Shown in pieces: positions 42,891 to 50,965 of a stretch of DNA of 64,000 bases. The translations under genes and the position numbers were made by a program. The notes beneath the pieces are model-generated. The model worked only from the letters and a program-made list of their open reading frames with translations. It had not been told where the DNA came from and ran no database searches. The stretch covers positions 62,001-126,000 of the forward strand of contig NZ_SNUJ01000003.1 of the NCBI RefSeq assembly GCF_012027395.1. Reading direction: 5' to 3'. This stretch comes from Thermococcus sp. LS1. Its GTDB lineage: Archaea > Methanobacteriota_B > Thermococci > Thermococcales > Thermococcaceae. Every line of letters begins with the position of its first letter. Position 1 is the first letter of the stretch.

Positions 42891-43700
42891 ATGGGTCTCT
42901 ACGAGTTCTTTTACAGGTACTTCATCGAGCCTATAATCAACAACGAGGGCTACAACATCGTCAACACATTCGTTTATGCAGTAATCCTTGGAATAGCCGT
43001 CCTCCTGCTGTACAGGCTCCTGAAGAGAATGGGGATAAAAATAGACGAGCGCTTTTTCAAGGCGTTGATTCCATACATAATCCTCGGCCCGCTCATGAGG
43101 GCGATGACAGATGTGGGAATCCTCCCAAGGACTTACCTGACAGTCAGTCCAGGCGGCTACTTCGTCATTGCGGCCTTTGCCCTCGCTTCCCTCTACGTCG
43201 TCTGGCGGCACGTTGGGCCAGGGGAGAAGTTCTACCCGCTCTATCGCGATTTCGGATACGTCCTCCTCGGTGGACTAGTCTTTATACTGCTGATAAACCT
43301 AGACCAGGTCGACTTCAGGTGGGAGGTCTTCAAGTACTTCGTGCCAATTCTCATCGCCGCGGAAGCCTTCGTATGGGTGCTCTCGAAAAAGGCCAAGCTT
43401 GTGGGAGACAACTCGCTTCTCTTTTACACCCACTTCTACGACGCGACCACAACCTTCGTGGGAATTCAGTTCTTCGGTTTCTGGGAGCAGCACGTTTTAG
43501 CCAGGAAACTCATGGAGCTCTTTGGCACTCCCGCGGTGATTTATCCCGAGAAGCTCCTCATACTGCTCCCCATAGTCTGGATACTCGATAGGGAGATGAA
43601 GGATGAAGATCCGGAGCTGATAAACTTCGTCAAGCTCGCAATGTTCATACTTGGCTTTGGGCCTGGGACGAGGAATTTGCTGATAACCCTAATGGGGTGA
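42891..43700 (+). CDS. DUF63 family membrane protein, 269 aa
   Basis: Euryarchaeal DUF63 integral membrane protein with seven or eight hydrophobic helices. The motif YIILGPLMRAMTDVGILP and the histidine/aspartate-containing FYTHFYDATTTF are conserved in the family as I know it. Function is unknown. The start is ATG 42891 after TATGGTGGTCGA; the long in-frame upstream extension runs through the promoter and the egsA gene and is rejected. It overlaps the IMPase region by four bases (GTGA) and probably shares a transcript with it and rhomboid. Confidence 0.85.
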   Translation: MGLYEFFYRYFIEPIINNEGYNIVNTFVYAVILGIAVLLLYRLLKRMGIKIDERFFKALIPYIILGPLMRAMTDVGILPRTYLTVSPGGYFVIAAFALASLYVVWRHVGPGEKFYPLYRDFGYVLLGGLVFILLINLDQVDFRWEVFKYFVPILIAAEAFVWVLSKKAKLVGDNSLLFYTHFYDATTTFVGIQFFGFWEQHVLARKLMELFGTPAVIYPEKLLILLPIVWILDREMKDEDPELINFVKLAMFILGFGPGTRNLLITLMG

Positions 43701-43705
43701 TACGT

Positions 43706-44488
43706 ATGGAGAAACTTGGTGAGATTTCCTGGAACGAAGTGGCCATCGAGATGGCCAAGGAAGTTGAGAAGGTTGTCATGCCCCTCTTCGGAACTCCGAA
43801 GGCTGGGGAAACTATTGGAACGAACGTGAGCGGCGACGTCACCAAGTACGTTGACAAAGTGGCCGAGGACATCGTCCTGAGCAGACTGCAGCCCCTCGGC
43901 GTCAACATCGTAAGCGAGGAGATTGGACTCGTAGACAACGGGAGCGACTATACGGTTGTCGTCGATCCCATAGACGGCTCCTACAACTTCGCTGCAGGAA
44001 TACCAATATTTGCCTTCAGCTTCGCGGTCTTTGGGGGCAGAAAACCTGTTTATGGCGCGATATACGAGTTCGTTACCAAACATTTCTATGAGGGTATCCC
44101 CGGAAACGGCGCCTTCATGAACGGAGAGAGAATACACGTTAGAAAGCCGGAACGTGGAAAGGAAGCGCTAAGCTTCTACACGAGGGGAGAATACTCCGGG
44201 CTGATCAAAAAGGTAAAGCGCGTCCGTGTCCTTGGAGCTATAGCAGTTGAGCTGACTTACCTCGCTAAGGGAGCTCTCGACGGCGTTCTCGACATAAGGA
44301 ACTACGTCCGCCCGACGGACATAGCGGCGGGAGTTATAATCGCGAGGGAAGCCGGCGCAATAGTGACGGATGAGAAGGGAAACGAGCTTAGGCTCGACCT
44401 CAGCGCCACGGAGAAGACCAACATAATAGCCGTGAACGACCGCTACCTGCTTGATCTCATCTTGGGGGAGCTTACCAATGGATCTTGA
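43706..44488 (+). CDS. Inositol-1-monophosphatase / fructose-1,6-bisphosphatase
   Basis: Archaeal dual-activity phosphatase (IMPase fold). Metal-binding motifs are SEEIG (acidic pair), DPIDGSYNF and the C-terminal PTDIAAGVIIAREAGA. The product of 260 residues has the usual length. It may supply inositol for di-myo-inositol phosphate, a heat-stress solute, or act in gluconeogenesis. ATG 43706 is chosen over GTG 43697. The 3' end overlaps rhomboid by 11 bases. Confidence 0.92.
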   Translation: MEKLGEISWNEVAIEMAKEVEKVVMPLFGTPKAGETIGTNVSGDVTKYVDKVAEDIVLSRLQPLGVNIVSEEIGLVDNGSDYTVVVDPIDGSYNFAAGIPIFAFSFAVFGGRKPVYGAIYEFVTKHFYEGIPGNGAFMNGERIHVRKPERGKEALSFYTRGEYSGLIKKVKRVRVLGAIAVELTYLAKGALDGVLDIRNYVRPTDIAAGVIIAREAGAIVTDEKGNELRLDLSATEKTNIIAVNDRYLLDLILGELTNGS

Positions 44489-45086
44489 AGGCTTTATGAT
44501 GAAGTACGGGAAGGTCACAACGGCACTCTTCGCGATCAATGTTGCCGTTTACATTTTCGAGGCCGTACTGAGCGGTAACCCTGTAGACATCAGCATCGAG
44601 GTTCTCGCCAGAATCGGCCAGTGGAACTATGCAGTCCTTAACGGTGCCTGGTGGCAGCTCTTCACCGCCATGTTCGTTCACGTGGGAATACTTCACATAG
44701 TCTTCAACATGTACTTCCTCCTTATGCTCGGCAGTCAGCTGGAACGCCTTTTCGGCGGCAGGGTTCTCGTCTTTACTTACCTAACCGCTGGTCTCGTCGG
44801 TAACTTGGTCACGCTCTTCCTCCTCCCGCTCAACTCCGTAAGTGCTGGAGCGAGCGGTGCTCTATTTGGAATGGTAGGTCTCCTGATAATGACCGCCGGG
44901 ATAATCGGGGGTGATATCGTAAAAGCCCTTGCAAACGCTTTCGTCCTCTTCCTCATCAACAGTCTCTTCCCAGGAGTGAACGCCTACGCCCACCTGGGAG
45001 GCCTCATAACGGGCATCCTTCTTGGCCTCCACTATGGCAAGAAGCTCAAGAAAAAGCTCATGGCAATGACCTACAGCTATGCCTGA
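44478..45086 (+). CDS. Rhomboid-family intramembrane serine protease, 202 aa
   Basis: Six membrane helices; the catalytic serine lies in GASGALFGM (GxSG motif) and the histidine in AYAHLGGLITG of the last helix. The upstream WxR-type loop region is GAWWQLFTAMFVHVGILHIVFNMYFL, with the usual histidines and asparagine. It cleaves membrane protein substrates within the bilayer. The ATG at 44478 lies inside the preceding phosphatase gene (11-base overlap) after GGGGGAGC. Substrates are unknown. Confidence 0.92.
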   Translation: MDLEGFMMKYGKVTTALFAINVAVYIFEAVLSGNPVDISIEVLARIGQWNYAVLNGAWWQLFTAMFVHVGILHIVFNMYFLLMLGSQLERLFGGRVLVFTYLTAGLVGNLVTLFLLPLNSVSAGASGALFGMVGLLIMTAGIIGGDIVKALANAFVLFLINSLFPGVNAYAHLGGLITGILLGLHYGKKLKKKLMAMTYSYA

Positions 45087-45096
45087 TGAACGAAAG

Positions 45097-45109
45097 ATTT
45101 AAAAATACC
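45097..45109 (+). promoter_or_regulatory. TATA box for tRNA-Met
   Basis: ATTTAAAAATACC lies about 35 bp upstream of the tRNA 5' end at 45138. Confidence 0.6.
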
Positions 45110-45137
45110 CCCCGAAAGGTATAACCCGGGCGCTTGT

Positions 45138-45245
45138 GCCGGGGTAGCTTAGCCTGGTCAGAGCGCTCGGCTCATAGGGCTGCTCCCCTTCGGGGGAGCC
45201 TGAGAAACCGAGAGGTCCGGGGTTCAAAGCCCCGCCCCGGCACCA
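45138..45245 (+). tRNA. tRNA-Met (CAT), elongator type, with a 30-base intron
   Basis: Acceptor stem GCCGGGG/CCCCGGC, D arm GCTT...GAGC, T arm CCGGGGTTCAAAGCCCCG and encoded CCA at 45243-45245 are all present. The anticodon CAT is at 45173-45175. An intron occupies 45177-45206, between positions 37 and 38, and carries its own CTCCCC/GGGGAG hairpin, fitting the bulge-helix-bulge splice site. The G1-C72 acceptor pair and the intron point to elongator methionine rather than initiator. Methionine/isoleucine-2 discrimination cannot be settled from CAT alone. Confidence 0.95.
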
Positions 45246-45248
45246 CAC

Positions 45249-45309
45249 TCTAACAAACTTCGCCTTCTTGCAGTTAGAAAACTTTGATCAAACTTTGCCT
45301 GCAAAGTTT
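45249..45309 (+). repeat. Post-tRNA repeat copy A (17-base repeat plus hairpin)
   Basis: TCTAACAAACTTCGCCT (45249-45265) is identical to 48932-48948 downstream of tRNA-Leu. A hairpin AAACTTTGC/GCAAAGTTT (45290-45298 with 45301-45309) follows; its core resembles the hairpin in copy B. It may be a tRNA-linked terminator or processing element, or a scar of an integrated element. Confidence 0.55.
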
Positions 45310-45370
45310 ACTGGCGCAGAGGTTGCTCCGTAAAGGTTTCCTTTTTAACTTTCACTGACGATTTTATGTC

Positions 45371-46552
45371 ATGATGAGAAGGGCAGTCCTCGCGCTGGTA
45401 ATCGCGCTCATGGTGTTCGTCTCAGGGTGCATTACTGTAGTTCAGCAGACTGAAACCTCGCCATCTTCCACATATTCCCCAACAACTTCTACCTGGAGCA
45501 CGCCCGCTCCGACCACTACTACAGCTACAACAACACCTGCGACGTGGACGAATCCCGAAGTTCAGTGGGGCAACTTAACCGTTCTCCTGCCAAGTCAGGA
45601 TGCCCAGTTGAACTGCTCGGGAATCCTCTGGCGCTACATACTCAAGGACGCCCTTCCCTGCATGCTGAGCAGGCCGGAGCTTGAGGTTATCTCTCCACTC
45701 GCGGAGAAGCTTGAAGGCGAAAATTTAGTTCAGAGTGCCTGGAACGTCCTTGACTGGGAGGATCAGTGGATAATCTATGACCGAGAAAAAGCCAAAGAGC
45801 CTTTTGCCAAGGTTATCATTTATCCCGACGGAAGACAGGAAGTTGTTGAGGGACGGAACAACACGATACAGACTCCCTATGAGACGATTATGAGGGGAAA
45901 GGGTATATGCACTGACTACACCGTTCTCACCGACGCCCTGCTCTTGGCCATGAACTACTCCCCTGTTTACACAATGGCAATAAACCTTACCGACCTCGGC
46001 CATGCGGCGGCACTTGTAAGGATAGAGGGCTGGTTCTTCGTCATCGACCAGCATCTGCCCCCGATGGATCTCGGCTCCTACTATCGCTACTGGAAGAGGC
46101 AGGGAAGCATAATAATCAACGCAACGCTCTACGAGATAATGCCAGGAGAGAACCTTGCTGAAGTGAAGACCCTCGGGATCTTAAGTGGAAAAGACTTCCT
46201 CATGCAGGACTACACCATGACGGAGAACGACGCAAAGGCTCTGGCTTATGGTATGCTGAACCTACTTGCCCAGGATTTTGGAATTGGCGCCGATGATTCC
46301 CTCTCGCTCATCTCCGAGGGCAAGCTTCCGGAGGGTTACAAGGCCGGCTGGATGTGGAGCGCAACCTTCTACAACCTGGCCGATTACTATCATCCCATAT
46401 TCTACGAGCAGTATGTGAAGTGGCTCCTCGAAAGGATGACATCGGATTCCGAGCTTGTGGAATACTTTGAGAAAAGTGATTCAGCGTGGATAGAAGTGGG
46501 GATTGAGGGCAACGACCTCGTTGTCACCCTTTACCTCGGCCAGCGTCAGTAG
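45371..46552 (+). CDS. Lipoprotein with transglutaminase-like domain, 393 aa
   Basis: Signal peptide ending in the lipobox VSGC (Cys at about residue 20), then a Ser/Thr/Pro-rich linker of about 40 residues, which is likely glycosylated. A globular domain contains the transglutaminase/peptidase-type Cys-His-Asp set: GKGICTDYTVLTDALLLAM, LGHAAALVRIEGWFFVIDQH. It should sit on the outer face of the membrane. Whether it is a peptidase, a cross-linking enzyme or inactive is open. Two adjacent ATG codons (45371, 45374) are possible starts. The 3' end overlaps deaD by seven bases. Confidence 0.8.
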   Translation: MMRRAVLALVIALMVFVSGCITVVQQTETSPSSTYSPTTSTWSTPAPTTTTATTTPATWTNPEVQWGNLTVLLPSQDAQLNCSGILWRYILKDALPCMLSRPELEVISPLAEKLEGENLVQSAWNVLDWEDQWIIYDREKAKEPFAKVIIYPDGRQEVVEGRNNTIQTPYETIMRGKGICTDYTVLTDALLLAMNYSPVYTMAINLTDLGHAAALVRIEGWFFVIDQHLPPMDLGSYYRYWKRQGSIIINATLYEIMPGENLAEVKTLGILSGKDFLMQDYTMTENDAKALAYGMLNLLAQDFGIGADDSLSLISEGKLPEGYKAGWMWSATFYNLADYYHPIFYEQYVKWLLERMTSDSELVEYFEKSDSAWIEVGIEGNDLVVTLYLGQRQ

Positions 46553-47757
46553 CGCCTCGAATAGCCGCGGGAGTAGTTTCTTCTTCCGTTTTTCCTGTAT
46601 CCCCGTGGTCTCTCCTCGCGCTCGTACCTCTCGCGGTACTCCCTAGGTATCTCCTCGCTGAGCTCAGACTTCTGGATATCAACACCCGCGACGCTTGCTA
46701 TGTAGCGGAGCCTCTTGAACTCACCGGGCATGATGAAGGTGACCGCCTTGCCCTTCTTGCCCATCCTGCCGGTTCTGCCTATCCTGTGGACGTAGTCTTC
46801 GGCCGTCATGGGCAGGGAGTAGTTCACTATGTGGCTTATGTCCTGGACGTCGAGGCCCCTCGCGGCAACATCAGTCGCTACGAGAATCCTTATCCTCTTG
46901 GTCTTGAAGCGCCAGAATGTCCTTTCTCTGGCCGCCTGACTCATGTCTCCGTTGAGGGCTTCGGCGCTGTAGCCCTGCCTCCTGAGCTTCTCGCTCAGCT
47001 CCCGCGTTTCCCTCTTCGTCGCGCAGAAGACTATCCCGTAGAAGTCGTCGCTTAGGATTTTCTTGAGAGTCGAGAACTTTCTGGCAGGAACGACTTCAAT
47101 GTACTCCTGCTCCACCATCTCCGGAACAAGCTCGTCGCTGCTGACTTTAATTACCTCATAATCGTTCATATAGCGCCTCGCCAGCCTTAAAATCTCGCGT
47201 GGCATCGTTGCCGAGAACATCAGCACGCGCTTCTTCCTCGGTGTTTCCCTGAAGATTGCCTCTATGTCGTCTATGAAGCCCATGTCAAGCATCCTGTCGG
47301 CCTCGTCGAGGATGAAGAACTTCACCCCGCTCAGATCAAGGGTCCCGCGCCTTATGTGGTCGAGAACCCTTCCGGGGGTGCCAACGACGACGTGAGTACC
47401 TCTCTCAAGGGCCCTTATCTGCGGACCAATCGGCTGGCCACCGTAGACTGCGTAGACGTAAACCCTCTTCCTCCCGCGGAGGCTCTTTATCTCGTCTGCC
47501 ACCTGAAGGGCGAGCTCCCTCGTGGGCGTCAGGATAATCGCCTGGACGCTCTTTTCCTTCTCATCAATTGCCTCGATTATGGGCAAGGCAAAAGCGGCCG
47601 TCTTCCCGGTTCCGGTCTGGGACTGCCCGATTATATCTGCATCGCCAGACAAAAGACGCGGAATGACCTCCCTCTGGATGTCGGTGGGCTGTGAGAAGCC
47701 CTTCCTTCTAACGGCAACTAATGTCGCCTCAGATAAGCCTAAGCTTTCAAAACTCAT
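46546..47757 (-). CDS. deaD: DEAD-box RNA helicase, 403 aa
   Basis: Superfamily 2 RNA helicase with the complete motif set: Q motif near the start (GFSQPTDIQ), AQTGTGKT-type Walker A SQTGTGKTAA, PTRELALQ, TPGR, DEAD in LDEADRML, SAT, RGLDVQ, and HRIGRTGRMG. A basic Arg/Tyr/Gly-rich tail of about 40 residues can bind RNA. Thermococcus homologues are reported to be induced at low temperature with a long 5' leader. No TATA box is seen in the 72 bases between this gene and the upstream tRNA-Lys on the same strand; AAAAGGAGTTAAGAAAA before the ATG contains the ribosome site. Confidence 0.94.
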   Translation of the reverse strand: MSFESLGLSEATLVAVRRKGFSQPTDIQREVIPRLLSGDADIIGQSQTGTGKTAAFALPIIEAIDEKEKSVQAIILTPTRELALQVADEIKSLRGRKRVYVYAVYGGQPIGPQIRALERGTHVVVGTPGRVLDHIRRGTLDLSGVKFFILDEADRMLDMGFIDDIEAIFRETPRKKRVLMFSATMPREILRLARRYMNDYEVIKVSSDELVPEMVEQEYIEVVPARKFSTLKKILSDDFYGIVFCATKRETRELSEKLRRQGYSAEALNGDMSQAARERTFWRFKTKRIRILVATDVAARGLDVQDISHIVNYSLPMTAEDYVHRIGRTGRMGKKGKAVTFIMPGEFKRLRYIASVAGVDIQKSELSEEIPREYRERYEREERPRGYRKNGRRNYSRGYSRRY

Positions 47758-47829
47758 TTTTCTTAACTCCTTTTCAACTGCTCAAACGCGCTCCTTCAAG
47801 ACCCGAACGCGTCGAGAAGAACCGCGATT

Positions 47830-47907
47830 TGGCGGGCCGGGGGGGATTCGAACCCCCGACCACGGGATTAAGAGTCCCGCGCTCTAACCATGCTGAGCTA
47901 CCGGCCC
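47830..47907 (-). tRNA. tRNA-Lys (CTT)
   Basis: On the minus strand the 78-base gene begins GGGCCGGTAGCTCAG, has anticodon loop CTCTTAA with anticodon CTT, a T arm GGGGGTTCGAATCCCCC, a CCGGCCC acceptor 3' strand, discriminator G and encoded CCA at 47832-47830. There is no intron. A TATA box lies about 33 bp upstream. The DEAD-box helicase gene follows on the same strand 72 bases later. Confidence 0.95.
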
Positions 47908-47936
47908 TCAACCCGAAACCATAGACGGGAGGTGGC

Positions 47937-47944
47937 TTTATAAA
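47937..47944 (-). promoter_or_regulatory. TATA box for tRNA-Lys (and possibly deaD)
   Basis: TTTATAAA on the minus strand. A transcription start 25 bp downstream falls near 47915, eight bases before the tRNA and about 158 bases before the deaD ATG. Confidence 0.65.
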
Positions 47945-48021
47945 TTTTTTGGTCTGGAGTGGGAGGGGCCAGGTGTTACGCTTGAGAAAAGAATATAAAC
48001 CCACTGTTATACGTAGAAAAT

Positions 48022-48768
48022 ATGATAACCTACGAACACGTTGAACTCGCGGCTGAAATAGTTGCCCTCGTTTCCCTCACGGGGGCAGTTTATTTGCTGG
48101 TCACCCTTAGAGGGGTGCTGAGAGAATTTTTAGGGGTCTCGGTAGTCAGGGGAATATTTTTTGGTGTGCTAATTTTCTGGTCTGGGTATCTGATAAATGT
48201 TCTCAATAATGTTTTTCCGCTGGAGCTCCTGAAGATACTGGACGACGTTATAGTGGCCATAGGTATGGGGATAATAGCTCTCTCGGCGGTTGGAGTTAAA
48301 AGACAGATAGTAATGCGCGTGAAACCCAGAGTCATTCTCGATGGAGAGCCAGGACTCCCGAGTGGAGCGTATCTCGTTAAGCCCACATCTCCCCAGGGCC
48401 TTCTGAGGCTCCTATTGGGAAAGAAGATATTTGCCGTAACGAGAAGGCCCCAAATCTACGAGCCCCTTGGTGTTCCTTACATCTGGATAACGAACGTAGA
48501 CCATCCAAAGGCGATATCCCCCACAAGGCTCGCTCCCCTTCTGCACACCATAATAGAGAGTGCTGATAATGACACTTTCGTTATTTTCGATGGACTCAAT
48601 TACCTCATACTCCAGAACGGATTTGAATCAACAATCAAATTTCTCATGTCCCTTAAGGATGTCCTCCTTGAAAAGGGCGCTGGTATTGTATTGATCGTTG
48701 ATCCTGAAACCTTGGAGAAGAAGCACATCGCGATACTCGAAAGGGAATTCAAATGGATACTGAAATGA
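48022..48768 (+). CDS. DUF835 membrane protein, 248 aa
   Basis: Three N-terminal hydrophobic helices (about residues 9-27, 40-60 and 72-92) lead into a C-terminal cytosolic DUF835 domain, starting around residue 105. It contains VTRRPQIYEPLGVP, IWITNVDHPKAISPTRL and IFDGLNYLILQNG. The same domain stands alone at 15244-15669. The membrane part suggests a signalling or regulatory role, but nothing biochemical is known to me. TATA-like GAATATAAACC (47991-48001) is 25 bases before the ATG, and no ribosome site is present, so the mRNA is leaderless. Confidence 0.8.
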   Translation: MITYEHVELAAEIVALVSLTGAVYLLVTLRGVLREFLGVSVVRGIFFGVLIFWSGYLINVLNNVFPLELLKILDDVIVAIGMGIIALSAVGVKRQIVMRVKPRVILDGEPGLPSGAYLVKPTSPQGLLRLLLGKKIFAVTRRPQIYEPLGVPYIWITNVDHPKAISPTRLAPLLHTIIESADNDTFVIFDGLNYLILQNGFESTIKFLMSLKDVLLEKGAGIVLIVDPETLEKKHIAILEREFKWILK

Positions 48769-48806
48769 CGCTACGTTGGAATGTGTTCTCTTCACAGACC
48801 ACAAAA

Positions 48807-48814
48807 TTTATAAA
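48807..48814 (+). promoter_or_regulatory. TATA box for tRNA-Leu
   Basis: TTTATAAA lies about 33 bp before the tRNA 5' end at 48843. Confidence 0.6.
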
Positions 48815-48842
48815 GCCTCTCCGAGCGTTATACTTTGGCAAC

Positions 48843-48930
48843 GCGGGGGTTGCCGAGCCTGGTCAAAGGCGCGGGATTGAGGGTCCCGTCCCGTAGGGGT
48901 TCCGGGGTTCAAATCCCCGCCCCCGCACCA
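48843..48930 (+). tRNA. tRNA-Leu (GAG)
   Basis: An 88-base class II tRNA. Acceptor GCGGGGG/CCCCCGC, anticodon stem CGGGA/TCCCG with loop TTGAGGG (anticodon GAG), a long variable arm TCCCGTAGGGGT, T arm CCGGGGTTCAAATCCCCG, discriminator A and encoded CCA at 48928-48930. No intron. It lies at the left border of the irregular region 48931-51660. Confidence 0.95.
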
Positions 48931-48931
48931 T

Positions 48932-48960
48932 TCTAACAAACTTCGCCTGCGCGAAGTTTG
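48932..48960 (+). repeat. Post-tRNA repeat copy B with perfect hairpin
   Basis: TCTAACAAACTTCGCCT (48932-48948) repeats the sequence after tRNA-Met at 45249. Here it forms part of a perfect 10-bp hairpin CAAACTTCGC/GCGAAGTTTG (48937-48946 with 48951-48960), starting six bases after the tRNA CCA. Confidence 0.6.
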
Positions 48961-49294
48961 ACCAAGGTTCGTAGCTCCTTCCTGAAGTGCCAGTTTCTAA
49001 GTGGTTTCCTCAGTGCTGGAGCGTTTAACATGGAGAACTTGCTCTAAAATGCTCCTTTGCTATGGGTTTACTTTCTTTCGACGCCCTACGGGCGTCTTTT
49101 TCGAGCTAAACTTTCCTCAAAGGAACTCACAAAATAGTTCTCACTTGAAGCATTGGCCTTGGGTTTAAAACCCGCTCTTCAAAGTGCAACTTGGAGAAGA
49201 GCTACGAGCTTTTGGTGAAGCTTTTTCCAAAAGCTTCAGCGTTGGCGGAAAGAGGGCGTGCGAGTCCATAGGCTCTCCCAAAAGAAAGGAGAAA
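48961..49294. other. Gene-free region with several hairpins
   Basis: About 330 bases without a credible gene. It contains a perfect GACGCCC-TAC-GGGCGTC hairpin (49080-49096) followed by TTTTTC, which looks like an intrinsic terminator on the plus strand. It also has TTGGGTTTAAAACCCG and an AAGCTTTT/AAAAGCTT pair near 49206-49240. The block may be non-coding remnants of an element integrated at the tRNA, or an unrecognised RNA gene. Confidence 0.45.
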
Positions 49295-50656
49295 TCAGGC
49301 GTTCGTGTATTGTTTTAGTAGGTTGTAGATGTGTTGGGCTGCGTCGGTGTAGAGGGTGTATTTCTTGCCCTTCGCGCGGAATTCAAGGTAATAACCACCC
49401 AGTAAAGCCTTTTTCAGCTCAAGCCAGTTTATGTCCTTCAATGGAATATCCTCGTAAACTTCTCCAATTCCAGCCGCCCTTAGAGCGGCTTTTATCGCCA
49501 CGGTAGCAACGTAACCCTTCAACCTATATTTCCCAGTAAGCTTCAAGCGCTTGTTGGTTACCACCAGCATGCCGACGCGCTCCTGACTCATCGCACCCAT
49601 CTTGAAGCGGACTTCACCCCTGTAAAGCTCCTTTTCGGGTTCTTCGGCTGAAACGGTAACCTTCTCGACCGTTTCGGGAACTTCAACAGGCTTGGCTGCG
49701 GCGAAGCGCTCCGCCTGCTCTTGGGTTGCCCTTGCAACTGCACCGACTTCAGCCTCGTAAGCCTCAACAACGGCTTTGAGGAGGAAGTAGTGGAACTCGA
49801 AGAGGTACTGGAAGAATTTGATATCACCGCAGGAGTAGTCCCATTTCTCTTCTCTCATGAGCCTTAGCCTTTCCTGGGCATCGTTTAGTAATTCCCTGGC
49901 CTCTTCCATATCCCCATAGTGCAGGACGTGGCAGACGTTCGAGGCGAATTTTAAGGCGGAGATACCACGAGGGGTACTTTTCTTATTAAAATTCGCTTCT
50001 AACTCTTGAGCTATGCATGGTATCTCGTCTTTTTCAAGTTTAAGAACGTCTCGGAAGATTCCGCCGGCCTTGTACTCTTTGAAGGGGTCGTATATCTCAC
50101 CTACAATGACCTTGAGTTCTTCTCCCGCTTTGTCGAATTCATCTTTGGCGGTTATGAAGTCCCCTTCTGATAAGGAGATCAATGCTTGTTCGAGTTGTGG
50201 AGAAAGAGCAGATAGTATTTTCCAATCGCCATTGTTTTTCGAGGAGTATTCTCTGAACTTTTTTCTGCACTTTTCTAAGAAAGCGTCGCCAAATTTTTTC
50301 CTTGCGAGTTCCTCAATTGATGTTTCCCAATATCTCTTCTCCAGTTTTTCTTTTTCCTTTTTTAATTCATTGATTTCGTCTTTTATTGATTTTTTGAGAC
50401 GAAAATGCCCAATAACTATTATTGCTATTGCATATATCATACCCATGGCACTAAACATCCCTATCATAAACAGGATAGCCCCGATAGTGTCTTTTCTTTC
50501 CGATGCAGCCATAAACGAAATTGATGTCAAAAGAAACGTCACTAAAAGTATATCATAGTGGGTTCTAATGACTTTATCGTGTTCTTTTAGTTTTTCTTTT
50601 CTCCACTTAATCTCCTTTTCTCGCCAAGTTATTTCATTCCATAGTCTCTCTCTCAT
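49295..50656 (-). CDS. Membrane protein with coiled coil and C-terminal PH-like domain, 453 aa
   Basis: Unrecognised as a whole. A charged N-terminal helix (1-30) precedes two hydrophobic helices at about 36-50 and 58-86. Then comes a Lys/Glu-rich coiled coil, a helical middle domain with cysteines, and a C-terminal segment from about 345. That segment has LYRGEVRFKMGAMSQ, GMLVVTNKRLKLTGK and YYLEFRAKGKKYTLY, the pattern of bacterial PH/GRAM domains. The N-terminal half is visibly more A/T-rich than the C-terminal half, suggesting a mosaic gene. A 56-codon frame overlaps its start, so the two are coupled. Confidence 0.65.
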   Translation of the reverse strand: MRERLWNEITWREKEIKWRKEKLKEHDKVIRTHYDILLVTFLLTSISFMAASERKDTIGAILFMIGMFSAMGMIYAIAIIVIGHFRLKKSIKDEINELKKEKEKLEKRYWETSIEELARKKFGDAFLEKCRKKFREYSSKNNGDWKILSALSPQLEQALISLSEGDFITAKDEFDKAGEELKVIVGEIYDPFKEYKAGGIFRDVLKLEKDEIPCIAQELEANFNKKSTPRGISALKFASNVCHVLHYGDMEEARELLNDAQERLRLMREEKWDYSCGDIKFFQYLFEFHYFLLKAVVEAYEAEVGAVARATQEQAERFAAAKPVEVPETVEKVTVSAEEPEKELYRGEVRFKMGAMSQERVGMLVVTNKRLKLTGKYRLKGYVATVAIKAALRAAGIGEVYEDIPLKDINWLELKKALLGGYYLEFRAKGKKYTLYTDAAQHIYNLLKQYTNA

Positions 50657-50804
50657 CAGCTACTTCCTTTGCTTTGTTTAGACATTCCTCAGTGGTCTTG
50701 TCGAATTTCAATGGATTGAATCTCTTCGCCCGCTCCAGCTCCGCTTTCATCTTCTCCAAAAGAGCATCAAGGTTTACGTTGCCCTGCAACGCGACACCAC
50801 CCAT
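50634..50804 (-). CDS. Short helical protein upstream of the PH-like membrane protein, 56 aa
   Basis: The frame opens at ATG 50804 and runs to TGA at 50636-50634. It encodes a hydrophilic, mostly helical peptide (LDALLEKMKAELERAKRF, then a Lys/Glu-rich helix with one Cys). A TATA-like CCTAAATATTCC near 50820-50831 is about 22-25 bp before the ATG, so it would be leaderless. Its end overlaps the start of the 453-residue protein gene by 23 bases in another frame, a normal arrangement for coupled genes. It may be a partner or regulator; there is no homology I can name. Confidence 0.5.
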   Translation of the reverse strand: MGGVALQGNVNLDALLEKMKAELERAKRFNPLKFDKTTEECLNKAKEVADERETME

Positions 50805-50965
50805 AGGAGTAGGGCGTCGGAATATTTAGGGGTTTCGCTTGTCGTGAGGACAATGGCTCCAACTTGAGGGCAAAAAGTAAAAAAAGTCGAGGTTTACAAC
50901 TGTAAGCCATAAAGAACTCTCAGAAACCCAAAGAAACCCCCATCGATAATGGGGCTGGTGGTTGA

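Noticed and set aside
50937-50953. CCCCATCGATAATGGGG hairpin before the UGA-interrupted gene
   Set aside because: Short, isolated and placed just upstream of the start; too little to call a regulator or terminator.
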